Below are positions 1-7,568 of a stretch of 64,000 nucleotides of DNA, piece by piece (within the stretch, counting starts at the first letter, position 1; the number at the start of each line of letters is the position of its first letter). The stretch comes from Candidatus Thiosymbion ectosymbiont of Catanema sp. Cochon2018 (GTDB lineage Bacteria; Pseudomonadota; Gammaproteobacteria; Chromatiales; Chromatiaceae). A model generated the notes under the pieces. It made no database searches and was not told where the DNA came from. It was given only the letters and a program-made list of their open reading frames with translations. The stretch is from contig WYCW01000002.1 of the NCBI GenBank assembly GCA_011392765.1, forward strand, positions 218,917-282,916, given 5' to 3'. Made by a program: the position numbers and the translations under genes.

Positions 1-1
1 C

Positions 2-1222
2 CAACCCACCCTGCGTCCGCTGCCCTGGTACGACCTGCTGGAACCCTCGTCCATCGTCCCCAGAGGATTCGCGGACGAGGAGGCGCTCCTCCCCTATCCC
101 CCGGCTTCCTTTCAGGGCTACCGCAACCTGCACGAATACTTCGCCTTTCCCGAACGCTTCCTATTCGTCGAGCTGCGTGGCTTGTCCAAATCCCTGCGGC
201 GTACCCCGAACAGCGAGATCGATATCATCGTCTTGTTGCCACGGCGAGACCCCGCGTTGGAGACGGGTGTGGACGCCTCGAACTTCGCCCTGTTCTGCAC
301 CCCCGCCATCAACCTGTTTCCCAAGCGCTGCGACCGCATCCGGTTGTCCGACGGCGTCCATGAGCATCACCTGATTCCGGACCGCACCCGCCCCTTGGAC
401 TATGAGGTCTATCGGGTCGACGGCGTCACCGGGCATAGCCGCGGCGATCAGGAATCACAAGCCTTTCTGCCGTTCTACGCCGCCCCTGACCTGACCGTTC
501 ACGGCGATCATCCGGCTTATTACAACCTGCGCCGGATCCCGCGGCGCCTGTCATCCCGCCAGCGTCGGGAGGGACCCCGGACCAGCTATATCGGCAGCGA
601 GGTCTTCCTCGACCTGGTGGACACCGCCCAGGCCCCGTACCGGGGCGACCTGCACCAGCTCGCGGTAACCACCCTCTGCACCAATCGCGATCTGCCCCTG
701 CAGCTACCCATCGGCACCGGGAACAGTGACTTCAAGGTGAAGGAAAACGCGCCCGTGAAGGCGACCCGCGTCGTCGCCGGGCCGACCCCACCGCGTCCTT
801 CCCATGCCCATGGCGACACTGCCTGGCGCCTCATCAGCCACCTGTCCCTCAATTACCTGTCGATCGTCGACGGGACCCAGGACGGCGCGGCGGCTCTGCG
901 CGAGCTCTTGTCGCTCTACGGCAACAGCACCGATGCCGCCATCCACAAACAGATCGAAGGCGTGCGGTCGGTCGCCTCCAAACCCATTACCCGGCGCCTG
1001 CCCGGAGTGCGGCCTGTGACCTATGCCCGCGGCTTGGAGATCACCCTGGACTGTGACGAGACCGCCTTCGAGGGGAGCGGGGTGTTCCTGCTCGGTTCGG
1101 TGCTCGAGCGTTTCTTCGCCCGCTATGCGGCCATCAATTCCTTTACGGAGACGGTTCTCACGACAAACCGGGGAGAGATTATGCGATGGCCGCCGACCAT
1201 CGGCCGCAGACAGATCCTGTAG
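2..1222 (+). CDS. tssF: Type VI secretion baseplate protein TssF (5' partial)
   Basis: The reading frame is open from the window edge and 406 residues are visible. TssF (VasA/ImpG) is the largest wedge protein of the T6SS baseplate in the cytoplasm and works with TssE, TssG and TssK. The C-terminal two thirds of the family is recognisable: the RGFADEEALLPYP and FQGYRNLHEYFAFPE stretches near the start, and FCTPAINLFPK in the middle. The gene overlaps tssG by 37 bp, which is the normal tssF-tssG order and implies translational coupling. The N-terminal part lies outside the window. The identification rests on family motifs and the neighbour. Confidence 0.93.
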   Translation, partial: QPTLRPLPWYDLLEPSSIVPRGFADEEALLPYPPASFQGYRNLHEYFAFPERFLFVELRGLSKSLRRTPNSEIDIIVLLPRRDPALETGVDASNFALFCTPAINLFPKRCDRIRLSDGVHEHHLIPDRTRPLDYEVYRVDGVTGHSRGDQESQAFLPFYAAPDLTVHGDHPAYYNLRRIPRRLSSRQRREGPRTSYIGSEVFLDLVDTAQAPYRGDLHQLAVTTLCTNRDLPLQLPIGTGNSDFKVKENAPVKATRVVAGPTPPRPSHAHGDTAWRLISHLSLNYLSIVDGTQDGAAALRELLSLYGNSTDAAIHKQIEGVRSVASKPITRRLPGVRPVTYARGLEITLDCDETAFEGSGVFLLGSVLERFFARYAAINSFTETVLTTNRGEIMRWPPTIGRRQIL

Positions 1223-2238
1223 GTCTGCTCTCCGCCCTCAGGGAGGCGCCCTTCGGGTTCGATTTCTTCCAGGCGTTACGGCGGCTGGAGAATCTATACC
1301 CCCACCAGCCTCGTCTCGGCAGCTCGACCAAGGCGGCGGACGATCCGGTGCGCCTGGGGCAGGAACCTGCCACCACCTTTGCCCCCGCGACCATCGCCGG
1401 CGTCGAGGCCGGCGCGGATGGTAGACCGCCGCGGCTCCAGGTCCACTTCCTGGGGCTGCTGGGACCGAACGGTCCCCTGCCCCTACACCTGACCGAGTAT
1501 GCCCGGGACCGCCTTCGCAACGCCGACGACCCCACCTTCGCGCGCTTTCTGGACGTCTTCAACCACCGGATGCTGAGCCTGTTCTACCGCGCCTGGTCAC
1601 AGGCCCAGCCCACGGTGAGCCTCGACCGTCCGCAAGCGGACCGCTTCGGCGACTATGTCGGGTCCCTGTTCGGCATCGGGATGCCGGCCTACTGCAACCG
1701 CGATGCCATGCCCGACCTGGCCAAGCGACACTATGCCGGCCACCTGTCCTGTCAGACCCGCCATGCCGATGGGTTGCGGTCGATCCTTTCGGGATTCCTC
1801 AAGCTCCCGGTACAGATCGAGGAGATGGTCGGACATTGGTTGCCCCTGCCGGCTGACCAACACTGGCGTTTGGGCGAGTCACCGGCCACCGGACGTTTGG
1901 GCGTGAACACCATCGTCGGCGCCCGGGTCTGGGACCGGCAGTCCAAATTCCGGATTCGCATTGGCCCTCTCGGCATGAAAGACTATAAGCGCCTGTTGCC
2001 CGGCGGTGCCAGCCTGGCGCGCGTGGTCGCGGTGGTACGCAACTACACGGGCGACCAGCTGGGCTGGGACCTGAATCCGGTCCTGGAACGGGCGGAGGTT
2101 GCGCCCATCCGGCTCGGCGCGGCCGGTCTGCTGGGCTGGACCACCTGGCTCACCAGCCGCCCCCTGGCGAGGGATGGCGATGATCTCTTGTTGGACGCCA
2201 CAGCCTGGCAGGGAGGCGACGGGGTCTTGCCATCCTAA
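1186..2238 (+). CDS. tssG: Type VI secretion baseplate protein TssG
   Basis: A 350-residue protein beginning at an ATG inside the end of tssF. TssG (VasB/ImpH) forms the wedge core of the T6SS baseplate with TssF. Its N-terminus contains the family pattern GFDFFQALRRLE, and the segment HFLGLLGPNGPLPLHLTEY (about residues 86-104) is typical. Length matches the usual 330-360. It is the last gene of the operon here: directly downstream lies a repeat element and then the unrelated ispD, so any further tss genes are upstream of the window. It probably serves the effector island at 51-58 kb, although that link is inference. Confidence 0.93.
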   Translation: MAADHRPQTDPVGLLSALREAPFGFDFFQALRRLENLYPHQPRLGSSTKAADDPVRLGQEPATTFAPATIAGVEAGADGRPPRLQVHFLGLLGPNGPLPLHLTEYARDRLRNADDPTFARFLDVFNHRMLSLFYRAWSQAQPTVSLDRPQADRFGDYVGSLFGIGMPAYCNRDAMPDLAKRHYAGHLSCQTRHADGLRSILSGFLKLPVQIEEMVGHWLPLPADQHWRLGESPATGRLGVNTIVGARVWDRQSKFRIRIGPLGMKDYKRLLPGGASLARVVAVVRNYTGDQLGWDLNPVLERAEVAPIRLGAAGLLGWTTWLTSRPLARDGDDLLLDATAWQGGDGVLPS

Positions 2239-2266
2239 CCAGCAAAATAGAGTGAAACGGTGTACC

Positions 2267-2476
2267 AGGATCCCTTGAGGGACCCGCATCTTTACCAATG
2301 AGTCAAATTTGTGCACTGCATAACAAAGAGGCCTCTTTTTTTATCCACAGATTACACAGATTTCCACAGATTATTCTGTCTTTCATCTGTGGAAATCTGC
2401 GTAATCTGCGGATAAAAGATGGCGCCGAAACGAGTCAAGAATTCACCCCTCGTCGGTCTGAGGCAGAGCCTCGCTA
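2267..2476 (-). repeat. CTAG-bounded repeat element, copy A
   Basis: About 210 bp. One end reads GGATCCCTTGAGGGACCC followed by the CATCTTTAC-AATGAGTCAAATTTG block; the other end reads CCTCGTCGGTCTGAGGC then CCTCGCTAG. The core is a near-perfect palindrome of the ATCCACAGATTAC type. The same ends occur at 9838-10141, 15974-16190, 39118-39307, 39799-40101 and 61534-61712, and a degenerate relative lies at 4072-4268. The 3' part supplies the only ATG and the first roughly 20 codons of ispD. Confidence 0.85.
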
Positions 2477-3180
2477 GATATTGGGCGGTCATTCCCGCAG
2501 CCGGTGTCGGCCGTCGGATGGGTGCGTCGGTCCCCAAGCAATACCTGGAGTTGGCCGGATGTCCCGTCATCGAGTGGGCCCTGGGGCTTTTTCTGGACCA
2601 TCCGCAAATCTCGGGGGTCTCCGTCGCCCTCGACCCGGAGGATCGGTTCTGGCCCCGCACGGCCTTCGCCGACCACCCCCGGGTCCGGCGGGTGGACGGG
2701 GGAAGTGAACGTTGCCATTCGGTGCTCAATGCCCTCGACCTGCTGGTCCGGGAGGCAGAGGCGACGGATTGGGTCCTGGTACACGACGCGGCCAGGCCCT
2801 GCCTGCGGCGGGATGACCTCGACCGGCTGCTGTCCGCCCTGCCCGACCATCCGGTCGGCGGCCTCCTGGGGGTACCCGTGCGGGACACCATGAAGCAGGT
2901 CACGGAGGGCAGTGCGGTGTGCCGCACTGTGTCCAGGGATGCCCTTTGGCACGCCTTCACCCCGCAGATGTTTCGGCTCGGCCTCCTGCACCGGGCCCTT
3001 CTCGCGGTCCTGGAGCAAGATCGCCTGGTCACCGACGACGCAGGCGCTGTCGAGCTGTTGGGACTGGAGCCCGTGCTGGTCGAAGGTCATGCCGACAACA
3101 TCAAGATCACGCGACCGGAGGATCTGCCGTTGGCGGATTTCTACCTTAGGCAGCAGGGGCGCCCATATCGTGAACGATAA
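2419..3180 (+). CDS. ispD: 2-C-methyl-D-erythritol 4-phosphate cytidylyltransferase IspD
   Basis: A 253-residue protein for the third step of the MEP isoprenoid pathway: transfer of CMP from CTP to methylerythritol phosphate. The CTP-binding loop PAAGVGRRMGASVPKQY is at about residues 25-41. VHDAARPC and the C-terminal ADNIKITRPEDL are diagnostic. The true family N-terminus would start near WAVIPAAG. The only canonical in-frame start upstream is ATG 2419, which lies inside a repeat element, so about 20 N-terminal residues are repeat-derived. A CTG at 2458 is the only nearer alternative. It overlaps ispF by 11 bp, a conserved operon pair. Confidence 0.95.
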   Translation: MAPKRVKNSPLVGLRQSLARYWAVIPAAGVGRRMGASVPKQYLELAGCPVIEWALGLFLDHPQISGVSVALDPEDRFWPRTAFADHPRVRRVDGGSERCHSVLNALDLLVREAEATDWVLVHDAARPCLRRDDLDRLLSALPDHPVGGLLGVPVRDTMKQVTEGSAVCRTVSRDALWHAFTPQMFRLGLLHRALLAVLEQDRLVTDDAGAVELLGLEPVLVEGHADNIKITRPEDLPLADFYLRQQGRPYRER

Positions 3181-3676
3181 ATGTCAACAACCCCTACTAC
3201 CCATTCGGATCGGACAGGGAATAGACGCGCATCCTTTCGTGCCCGGGCGACCGCTCGTTCTCGGCGGGGTCCGGATCGAGCACGACCAGGGACTCGCCGC
3301 CCACTCGGACGGTGATGTCGTCATCCACGCCCTCTGCGATGCCTTGCTGGGCGCCGCCGCCCTGGGAGACATCGGTAACTGGTTTCCCGACCATGAAGAC
3401 CAGTACGCCGGTATCGACAGCCGTATCCTGCTGCGGCGGGTGATGGGTACTCTCGGCGAACGCGGGCTCGTCGTGGGCAACGCGGACCTGACGATCGTTG
3501 CCCAGCGTCCCAAGCTCGCGCCCTACCGGGCGGCCATGACCGAGGTCCTGGCCGCGGATCTGCGCTGTCCGATGGAGCAGGTCAATGTGAAGGCGACCAC
3601 CACGGAACGGATGGGTTTTGCGGGCCGCGGCGAGGGAATCGTCGCCTTTGCGGTTGTCATTCTCACCGGGTCCTGA
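3170..3676 (+). CDS. ispF: 2-C-methyl-D-erythritol 2,4-cyclodiphosphate synthase IspF
   Basis: A 168-residue protein that makes the cyclodiphosphate in the step after IspE in the MEP pathway. The metal ligands are in IGQGIDAHPF (Asp and His of DxH) near the start and in AHSDGDVVIHALCDALLG. The C-terminal TTTERMGFAGRGEGI is the conserved CMP-binding motif. GTG 3170 is chosen as start because it gives the family N-terminus and an 11-bp overlap with ispD, typical of coupled ispD-ispF. The ispDF fusion seen in some bacteria is not present; two frames are used. Confidence 0.95.
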   Translation: MNDKCQQPLLPIRIGQGIDAHPFVPGRPLVLGGVRIEHDQGLAAHSDGDVVIHALCDALLGAAALGDIGNWFPDHEDQYAGIDSRILLRRVMGTLGERGLVVGNADLTIVAQRPKLAPYRAAMTEVLAADLRCPMEQVNVKATTTERMGFAGRGEGIVAFAVVILTGS

Positions 3677-3689
3677 ATCCCTCGCGGCC

Positions 3690-3834
3690 CAGGGCGAGCG
3701 CGTATAAATCCTTCCGAAAACATGATCTTGTAGGTTGGGCAAAGGCGCGCCAGGACGGTGCGCCGTGCCCAACGAAATGCTGATGTTGGGCACGCCGAAT
3801 CGTCCCTGATCCGGCTTTGCCCAACCTACACGCT
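3690..3834. repeat. 145-bp dispersed repeat (copy 1 of 2)
   Basis: A block beginning AGGGCGAGCGCGTATAAATC and containing facing GTAGGTTGGGC and GCCCAACCTAC arms around GGCGCGCCAG. It recurs almost unchanged at 45939-46084. This copy lies directly after the ispF stop; the other cuts off a ParE toxin gene. Confidence 0.9.
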
Positions 3835-3851
3835 GAAATCCATTCATGTAT

Positions 3852-4056
3852 CTAGTGCAGCATAGTAAAAATCCAGAGACCATTTCCTTACGATCAGGCG
3901 GTCAACAACTTGCCGGCACAAGTCCAAATTACAATTAGAACCACGGATGGACACGGATAAACACGGATCATAATCCGTGTTTATCCGTGTCCATCCGTGG
4001 TTCTTCTACAAGTTCAATTAACAAATGGCTTTAGGATTTCTACTACGCTGCACTAG
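3852..4056. mobile_element. MITE-like element, family 1 (CTAGTGCAGC ends)
   Basis: About 205 bp with imperfect terminal inverted repeats CTAGTGCAGCATAGTAAAAA and its complement-like partner ending CTACGCTGCACTAG. It contains no ORF. The core is a palindrome of the AACCACGGATGGACACGG type. A second full copy is at 26630-26790 and a right end alone at 63306-63342. The size, inverted ends and lack of a gene fit a non-autonomous transposable element; no matching transposase is visible in the window. Confidence 0.85.
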
Positions 4057-4071
4057 GATCGCAAAGACACG

Positions 4072-4268
4072 ATACAAATGAGTCAAATTTGTGCACTGCA
4101 TAACAAAGAGGCCTCTTTTTTTATCCACGGATTACATAGATTTCCACAGATTATTCTGTCTTTCATCTGTGGAAATCTGCGTAATCTGCGTAATCTGCGG
4201 ATAAAAGATGGCGCCGAAACGAGTCAAGAATTCACGCATCAAAGGTCTGAGGCGAAGTCTCGCTGGAT
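4072..4268 (-). repeat. CTAG-bounded repeat element, degenerate copy B
   Basis: It is nearly identical in its core to the copy at 2267-2476: the same ATGAGTCAAATTTGTGCACTG start and the same ATAAAAGATGGCGCCGAAAC segment. Here the final part reads GGTCTGAGGCGAAGTCTCGC and has lost CTAG. The ATG that serves ispD in copy A is present, but the frame closes after about 27 codons. From 4269 to 4556 no intact gene is seen. A 37-codon open stretch after a TGA (about 4380-4513) looks like a coding remnant that I cannot assign. Confidence 0.8.
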
Positions 4269-4556
4269 ATTGCGATAATCGGGTACTATAGAGAATGCCT
4301 GTCAAGTGAAGATAGATCGGCGATAAAGCAAGACTTACTTGCTGAAGTTCCGATTCTCGATCTGATGACCCAAGGGTGAACAAAGCAAGAAGCATACGAT
4401 ATGGTTGCGGATATGCTTGAATCATTGGTTGATAAAGAAGGGTTTAAAATCGAGGTATATAAGGGGAAAAGGACAGTTTTGAAGTTGGTTCTTCGGAGCC
4501 GAAGCATATGGTAAGTTTACTGTTGCAGCGGTAAAACATTATTGTGCCGAAAAATC

Positions 4557-5153
4557 ATGATGCAACCAGCACCAGCACATCGACCAACCCTCTACGAGTC
4601 CCTGGAGGGCCTACCCGAGGGGGTGGTCGGGGAAATTCTAAACGGCCAGCTTCACACCCAACCCCGGCCCGCTGTCCCCCATGCGATTGCCGGCTCGGTG
4701 CTTGGCGCCGAATTGGTCGGCCCTTTCCAGAAGGGGAAGGGAGGGCCTGGCGGCTGGTGGATCATCGATGAGCCGGAGATTCACTTTGTGCGCGACGTCG
4801 AAGTGACGGTCCCGGATCTGGCAGGCTGGCGGCGTGAGCGGATGCCTTACCCGCCGGAGGATCAACGCTGCGAAGTAGCTCCCGATTGGGTATGCGAGAT
4901 CTTGTCTCCGTCCACGGCGAGGAAGGATCGTGAGGTCAAAATGCCACTGTATGCGAACCACGGTGTGCGGTATGCCTGGCTGATCGATCCCATCGAACGT
5001 ACCCTGGAGGCATACCGACTCGATGTCGGCACCTGGGCTGAAATTGGCCGCTTTACCGATACCGACCAGGTTCGTATACCGCCATTCGAGGTAGTACCCA
5101 TCGACCTGGAAGACTTGTGGTCACCGCAGCGACCGCGACTTGTCGAACGTTAA
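4557..5153 (+). CDS. Uma2 family (DUF820) putative endonuclease
   Basis: A 198-residue protein of the Uma2/DUF820 family, with a PD-(D/E)XK restriction-endonuclease fold, widespread in cyanobacteria and in accessory DNA of proteobacteria. The family pattern is visible: EGLPEGVVGEILNGQL near the N-terminus, then EVTVPDLAGW (catalytic Asp), then PDWVCEILSPSTA (Glu) and the DREVKMPLYANHGVRYAWL block. ATG 4557 or the adjacent ATG 4560 are plausible starts. The cellular role of the family is unsettled. It stands alone, with repeats on its 5' side and a convergent E1 operon after it. Confidence 0.85.
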   Translation: MMQPAPAHRPTLYESLEGLPEGVVGEILNGQLHTQPRPAVPHAIAGSVLGAELVGPFQKGKGGPGGWWIIDEPEIHFVRDVEVTVPDLAGWRRERMPYPPEDQRCEVAPDWVCEILSPSTARKDREVKMPLYANHGVRYAWLIDPIERTLEAYRLDVGTWAEIGRFTDTDQVRIPPFEVVPIDLEDLWSPQRPRLVER

Positions 5154-5216
5154 AGCAATGGCGCTAAGGAATAAAAACACTGAATGCAGTGGGTGAAACG
5201 AACCGTATCGTTGAAA

Positions 5217-6206
5217 CTATAGTATTCCTTTCACTGCACTCACAATCGACTGCTTACCGGGCAGATAGAGGTCTTCAAGAGCCCGGCTTGCCGGAACAGG
5301 CATCATGGGAGCAGCAACGCGCTTTACAGGCGCCTTGAGTAATGATAGATAGTGTTCGCACGCGAGTGCAGCTATCTCGGATCCTATGCTTCCTCTTATT
5401 CTTCCTTCCTCGACAATAACCAAACGCCCTGTCTTTTCCACCGAACTGAAAATAGTGCTTTTATCCAGGGGAACAATAGTCCGAGGATCAATAACCTCAA
5501 CATCGATACCTTCTTGTGCCAGATCCCGGGCTGCCTGTAATACCTCATGTACCATATACCCAAAGGCGACTATCGTCACATCATTGCCTGCTTTTCGAAT
5601 CACTGCGTTACCGAAAGGTATGCTGTAGTCTTCCTCCGGTATCTCATCTTCCACACCTCTCCCAAGCATACCTCCACCAAGTAGTTTTTTATGTTCAAAG
5701 AACACTACCGGATCGTCACATCGTATTGCTGACTTCAAGAGCCCTTTAGCGTCATAGGCTGTTGATGGTTCCACCAAAATCAGCCCAGGAACCGACATGA
5801 ACTGAGACTCTAAGCATTGGGAATGCCCAAAACCCCACCCGAATCCTCCTCCAACGGTTGTCCGAATCGTAACCGGTATGGAATACTGCCCCCCGGTAAC
5901 ATAATGGCACTGCCCGAGATAATTGGAAATCTGGTCCATGGCCAGCATGGCAAAATCACACATCGCCAGCTCAAGCACCGGGCGCAGGCCATTCAAAGCT
6001 GCTCCCATAGCTACACCGGTAATGGCACTTTCGGCAATGGGAGTGTTGATTACTCGATCTTTACCGAACTCCTCCACTAACCCGGCAGTCTGCCCCATCA
6101 AGCTGATCCGCACATCCTCGCCGATTATTATAACACTGGAATCACCACGCATTTCCTCGGCCATTGCCTCATTAACAGCCTGGCAATAATTTATTTTTCT
6201 ATTCAT
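5217..6206 (-). CDS. TPP-dependent dehydrogenase E1 component, beta subunit
   Basis: A 329-residue transketolase-like protein of the pyruvate/acetoin dehydrogenase E1-beta type, which pairs with E1-alpha to decarboxylate a 2-oxo acid. Family features are IIIGEDVR, the NTPIAESAITGVAMGAALNG stretch (active-site Glu) and EVIDPRTIVPLD near the C-terminal domain. ATG 6206 is preferred over upstream in-frame codons because a run of six G is correctly spaced before it. The gene overlaps E1-alpha by 8 bp. It is more AT-rich than the neighbours. No E2 or E3 gene is nearby, so the acceptor complex is unknown. Confidence 0.88.
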   Translation of the reverse strand: MNRKINYCQAVNEAMAEEMRGDSSVIIIGEDVRISLMGQTAGLVEEFGKDRVINTPIAESAITGVAMGAALNGLRPVLELAMCDFAMLAMDQISNYLGQCHYVTGGQYSIPVTIRTTVGGGFGWGFGHSQCLESQFMSVPGLILVEPSTAYDAKGLLKSAIRCDDPVVFFEHKKLLGGGMLGRGVEDEIPEEDYSIPFGNAVIRKAGNDVTIVAFGYMVHEVLQAARDLAQEGIDVEVIDPRTIVPLDKSTIFSSVEKTGRLVIVEEGRIRGSIGSEIAALACEHYLSLLKAPVKRVAAPMMPVPASRALEDLYLPGKQSIVSAVKGIL

Positions 6207-7182
6207 GACTAATCCCCCCTTGAGTATAGAGGTCCCGAAGCAAATCATTCCCGGTTGGGTCAGGTGCGGCAAACGCCTCCTCGATAGCTTTTTCCACTTC
6301 GGATCGTACCTCTTCTCTCATTATCCGATCTTTCTCGGGGGTAAGGATATTCCGATCCGACAGCTTGCGCCGGCAGAGGTCCAGGGGATCTCTTTTACCC
6401 CATTTTTCGATATCCTTCGGATCAACGTATTCGGGTCTACCTTCGTCTCCCGTAAAGTGAGGGGCCATACGGAAAGTCTTGTACTCGATCACATAAGGAC
6501 CCTTGCCGCTACGGGCATGGTTTACCGCCCTCTCAGCAGCCTCACAGGTAGTTTCGATATCCTGGCCATCCACGATTTCGAAGGGTATATTGTAACCGGC
6601 GGCCCTCGGTGCTATATCTTCAGTCGGGTTGACGTCACGCCCGTAAGAATATTCACAAAACTGATTATTACATATTGCGAATACTACCGGCAGCTTCCAT
6701 AAGGCAGCCATACCCATCGAGGGATGGGCATCCGCCTGGCCATAGGCTCCGTCACCCCCAAAGTAAAGGGTTACTTGTCCGGTTTTGCGCATCTGTGCCG
6801 CCAGGGCTGTCCCCACAGCCAGGGAGAAGTCAGAACCTATGCAACCAGGTACACAGGGGATGTTGTTCTTTCGATCGGTAAGGTGGAACCCTCCCTTTCC
6901 TTTACAGAGAGAAGTTTCCTTTCCGAGATACTCTAACCAGATATCTCTCGGGCTCATTCCCTTCCCGATAAATTCACCCACACCTCGATGGGTCCCAAAC
7001 AGGATATCGTTCCGGGTCAAGGGGCCTGTCACGCCTACGGCAACTGCCTCCTGTCCCGTGCCGAAATGTCCCATCAGGGAAATCCGCTCTTCTTTTAATA
7101 ACCTTGCATGGGCCTCTTCCATTGCCCGTACCAGCAGCATCTTTCCGTATAGGTCAATAAGATTTTCATCAGATAAACTCAT
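6199..7182 (-). CDS. TPP-dependent dehydrogenase E1 component, alpha subunit
   Basis: A 327-residue protein of the E1-alpha family (pyruvate, acetoin or branched-chain 2-oxo acid dehydrogenase). The thiamine-diphosphate motif runs from YFGGDGAYGQADAHPS at about residues 140-155 to CNNQ, the classic GDG-to-NN spacing. HFGTGQEAVAVG at the N-terminus is also typical. It is transcribed first in a two-gene operon with E1-beta. Codon use and base composition differ from ispDF and parC on either side, suggesting transfer. Substrate cannot be told from sequence; an acetoin- or biosynthesis-type enzyme is possible because E2 and E3 are missing locally. Confidence 0.88.
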   Translation of the reverse strand: MSLSDENLIDLYGKMLLVRAMEEAHARLLKEERISLMGHFGTGQEAVAVGVTGPLTRNDILFGTHRGVGEFIGKGMSPRDIWLEYLGKETSLCKGKGGFHLTDRKNNIPCVPGCIGSDFSLAVGTALAAQMRKTGQVTLYFGGDGAYGQADAHPSMGMAALWKLPVVFAICNNQFCEYSYGRDVNPTEDIAPRAAGYNIPFEIVDGQDIETTCEAAERAVNHARSGKGPYVIEYKTFRMAPHFTGDEGRPEYVDPKDIEKWGKRDPLDLCRRKLSDRNILTPEKDRIMREEVRSEVEKAIEEAFAAPDPTGNDLLRDLYTQGGISHE

Positions 7183-7568
7183 CTTATAAACTCCATATGT
7201 GCGAGTGTACGCTCGAAATCCCCACTACGGCTGGTAGACTCGATTTTCGATGCTACCACAGTGTGGCGTTTCCGTGGGAGAAGTCAGGTCTCTGTTTTAT
7301 TTTGGGTGGCTGGAAAAGAAAACCACCGCACAACGGCTGCGTCCTTGACAGGTTGGATGGACGCAGCACAATGCGGTCGAGAAGGGATCGGGATACCCGG
7401 CGGATCGGACCGAATGTCCTGCCGTTGCTGCGTTCGTCGTGATGCATGGCCCCGCTGCCGAAGTACCCCGGCCCCCTCATAAGGCGCTTAATCCGGACCG
7501 CTTCCATCGCTGCGTTCCTCTGGCGGCCGATCGGCGCAAACATTGATGATTATGCGGTAGCCCTGCGG
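7183..7568. other. Intergenic region between E1-alpha and parC
   Basis: This 386-bp region lies between divergent genes and must hold promoters for both. I see no convincing sigma-70 boxes that decide a start. The parC frame stays open back to an ATG at 7446, but the extra 41 residues do not resemble ParC. Confidence 0.5.

Noticed and set aside
7446-7568. N-terminal extension of ParC from ATG 7446
   Set aside because: The 41 extra residues do not match ParC, and [11 protein letters not shown] from 7569 fits the family start.
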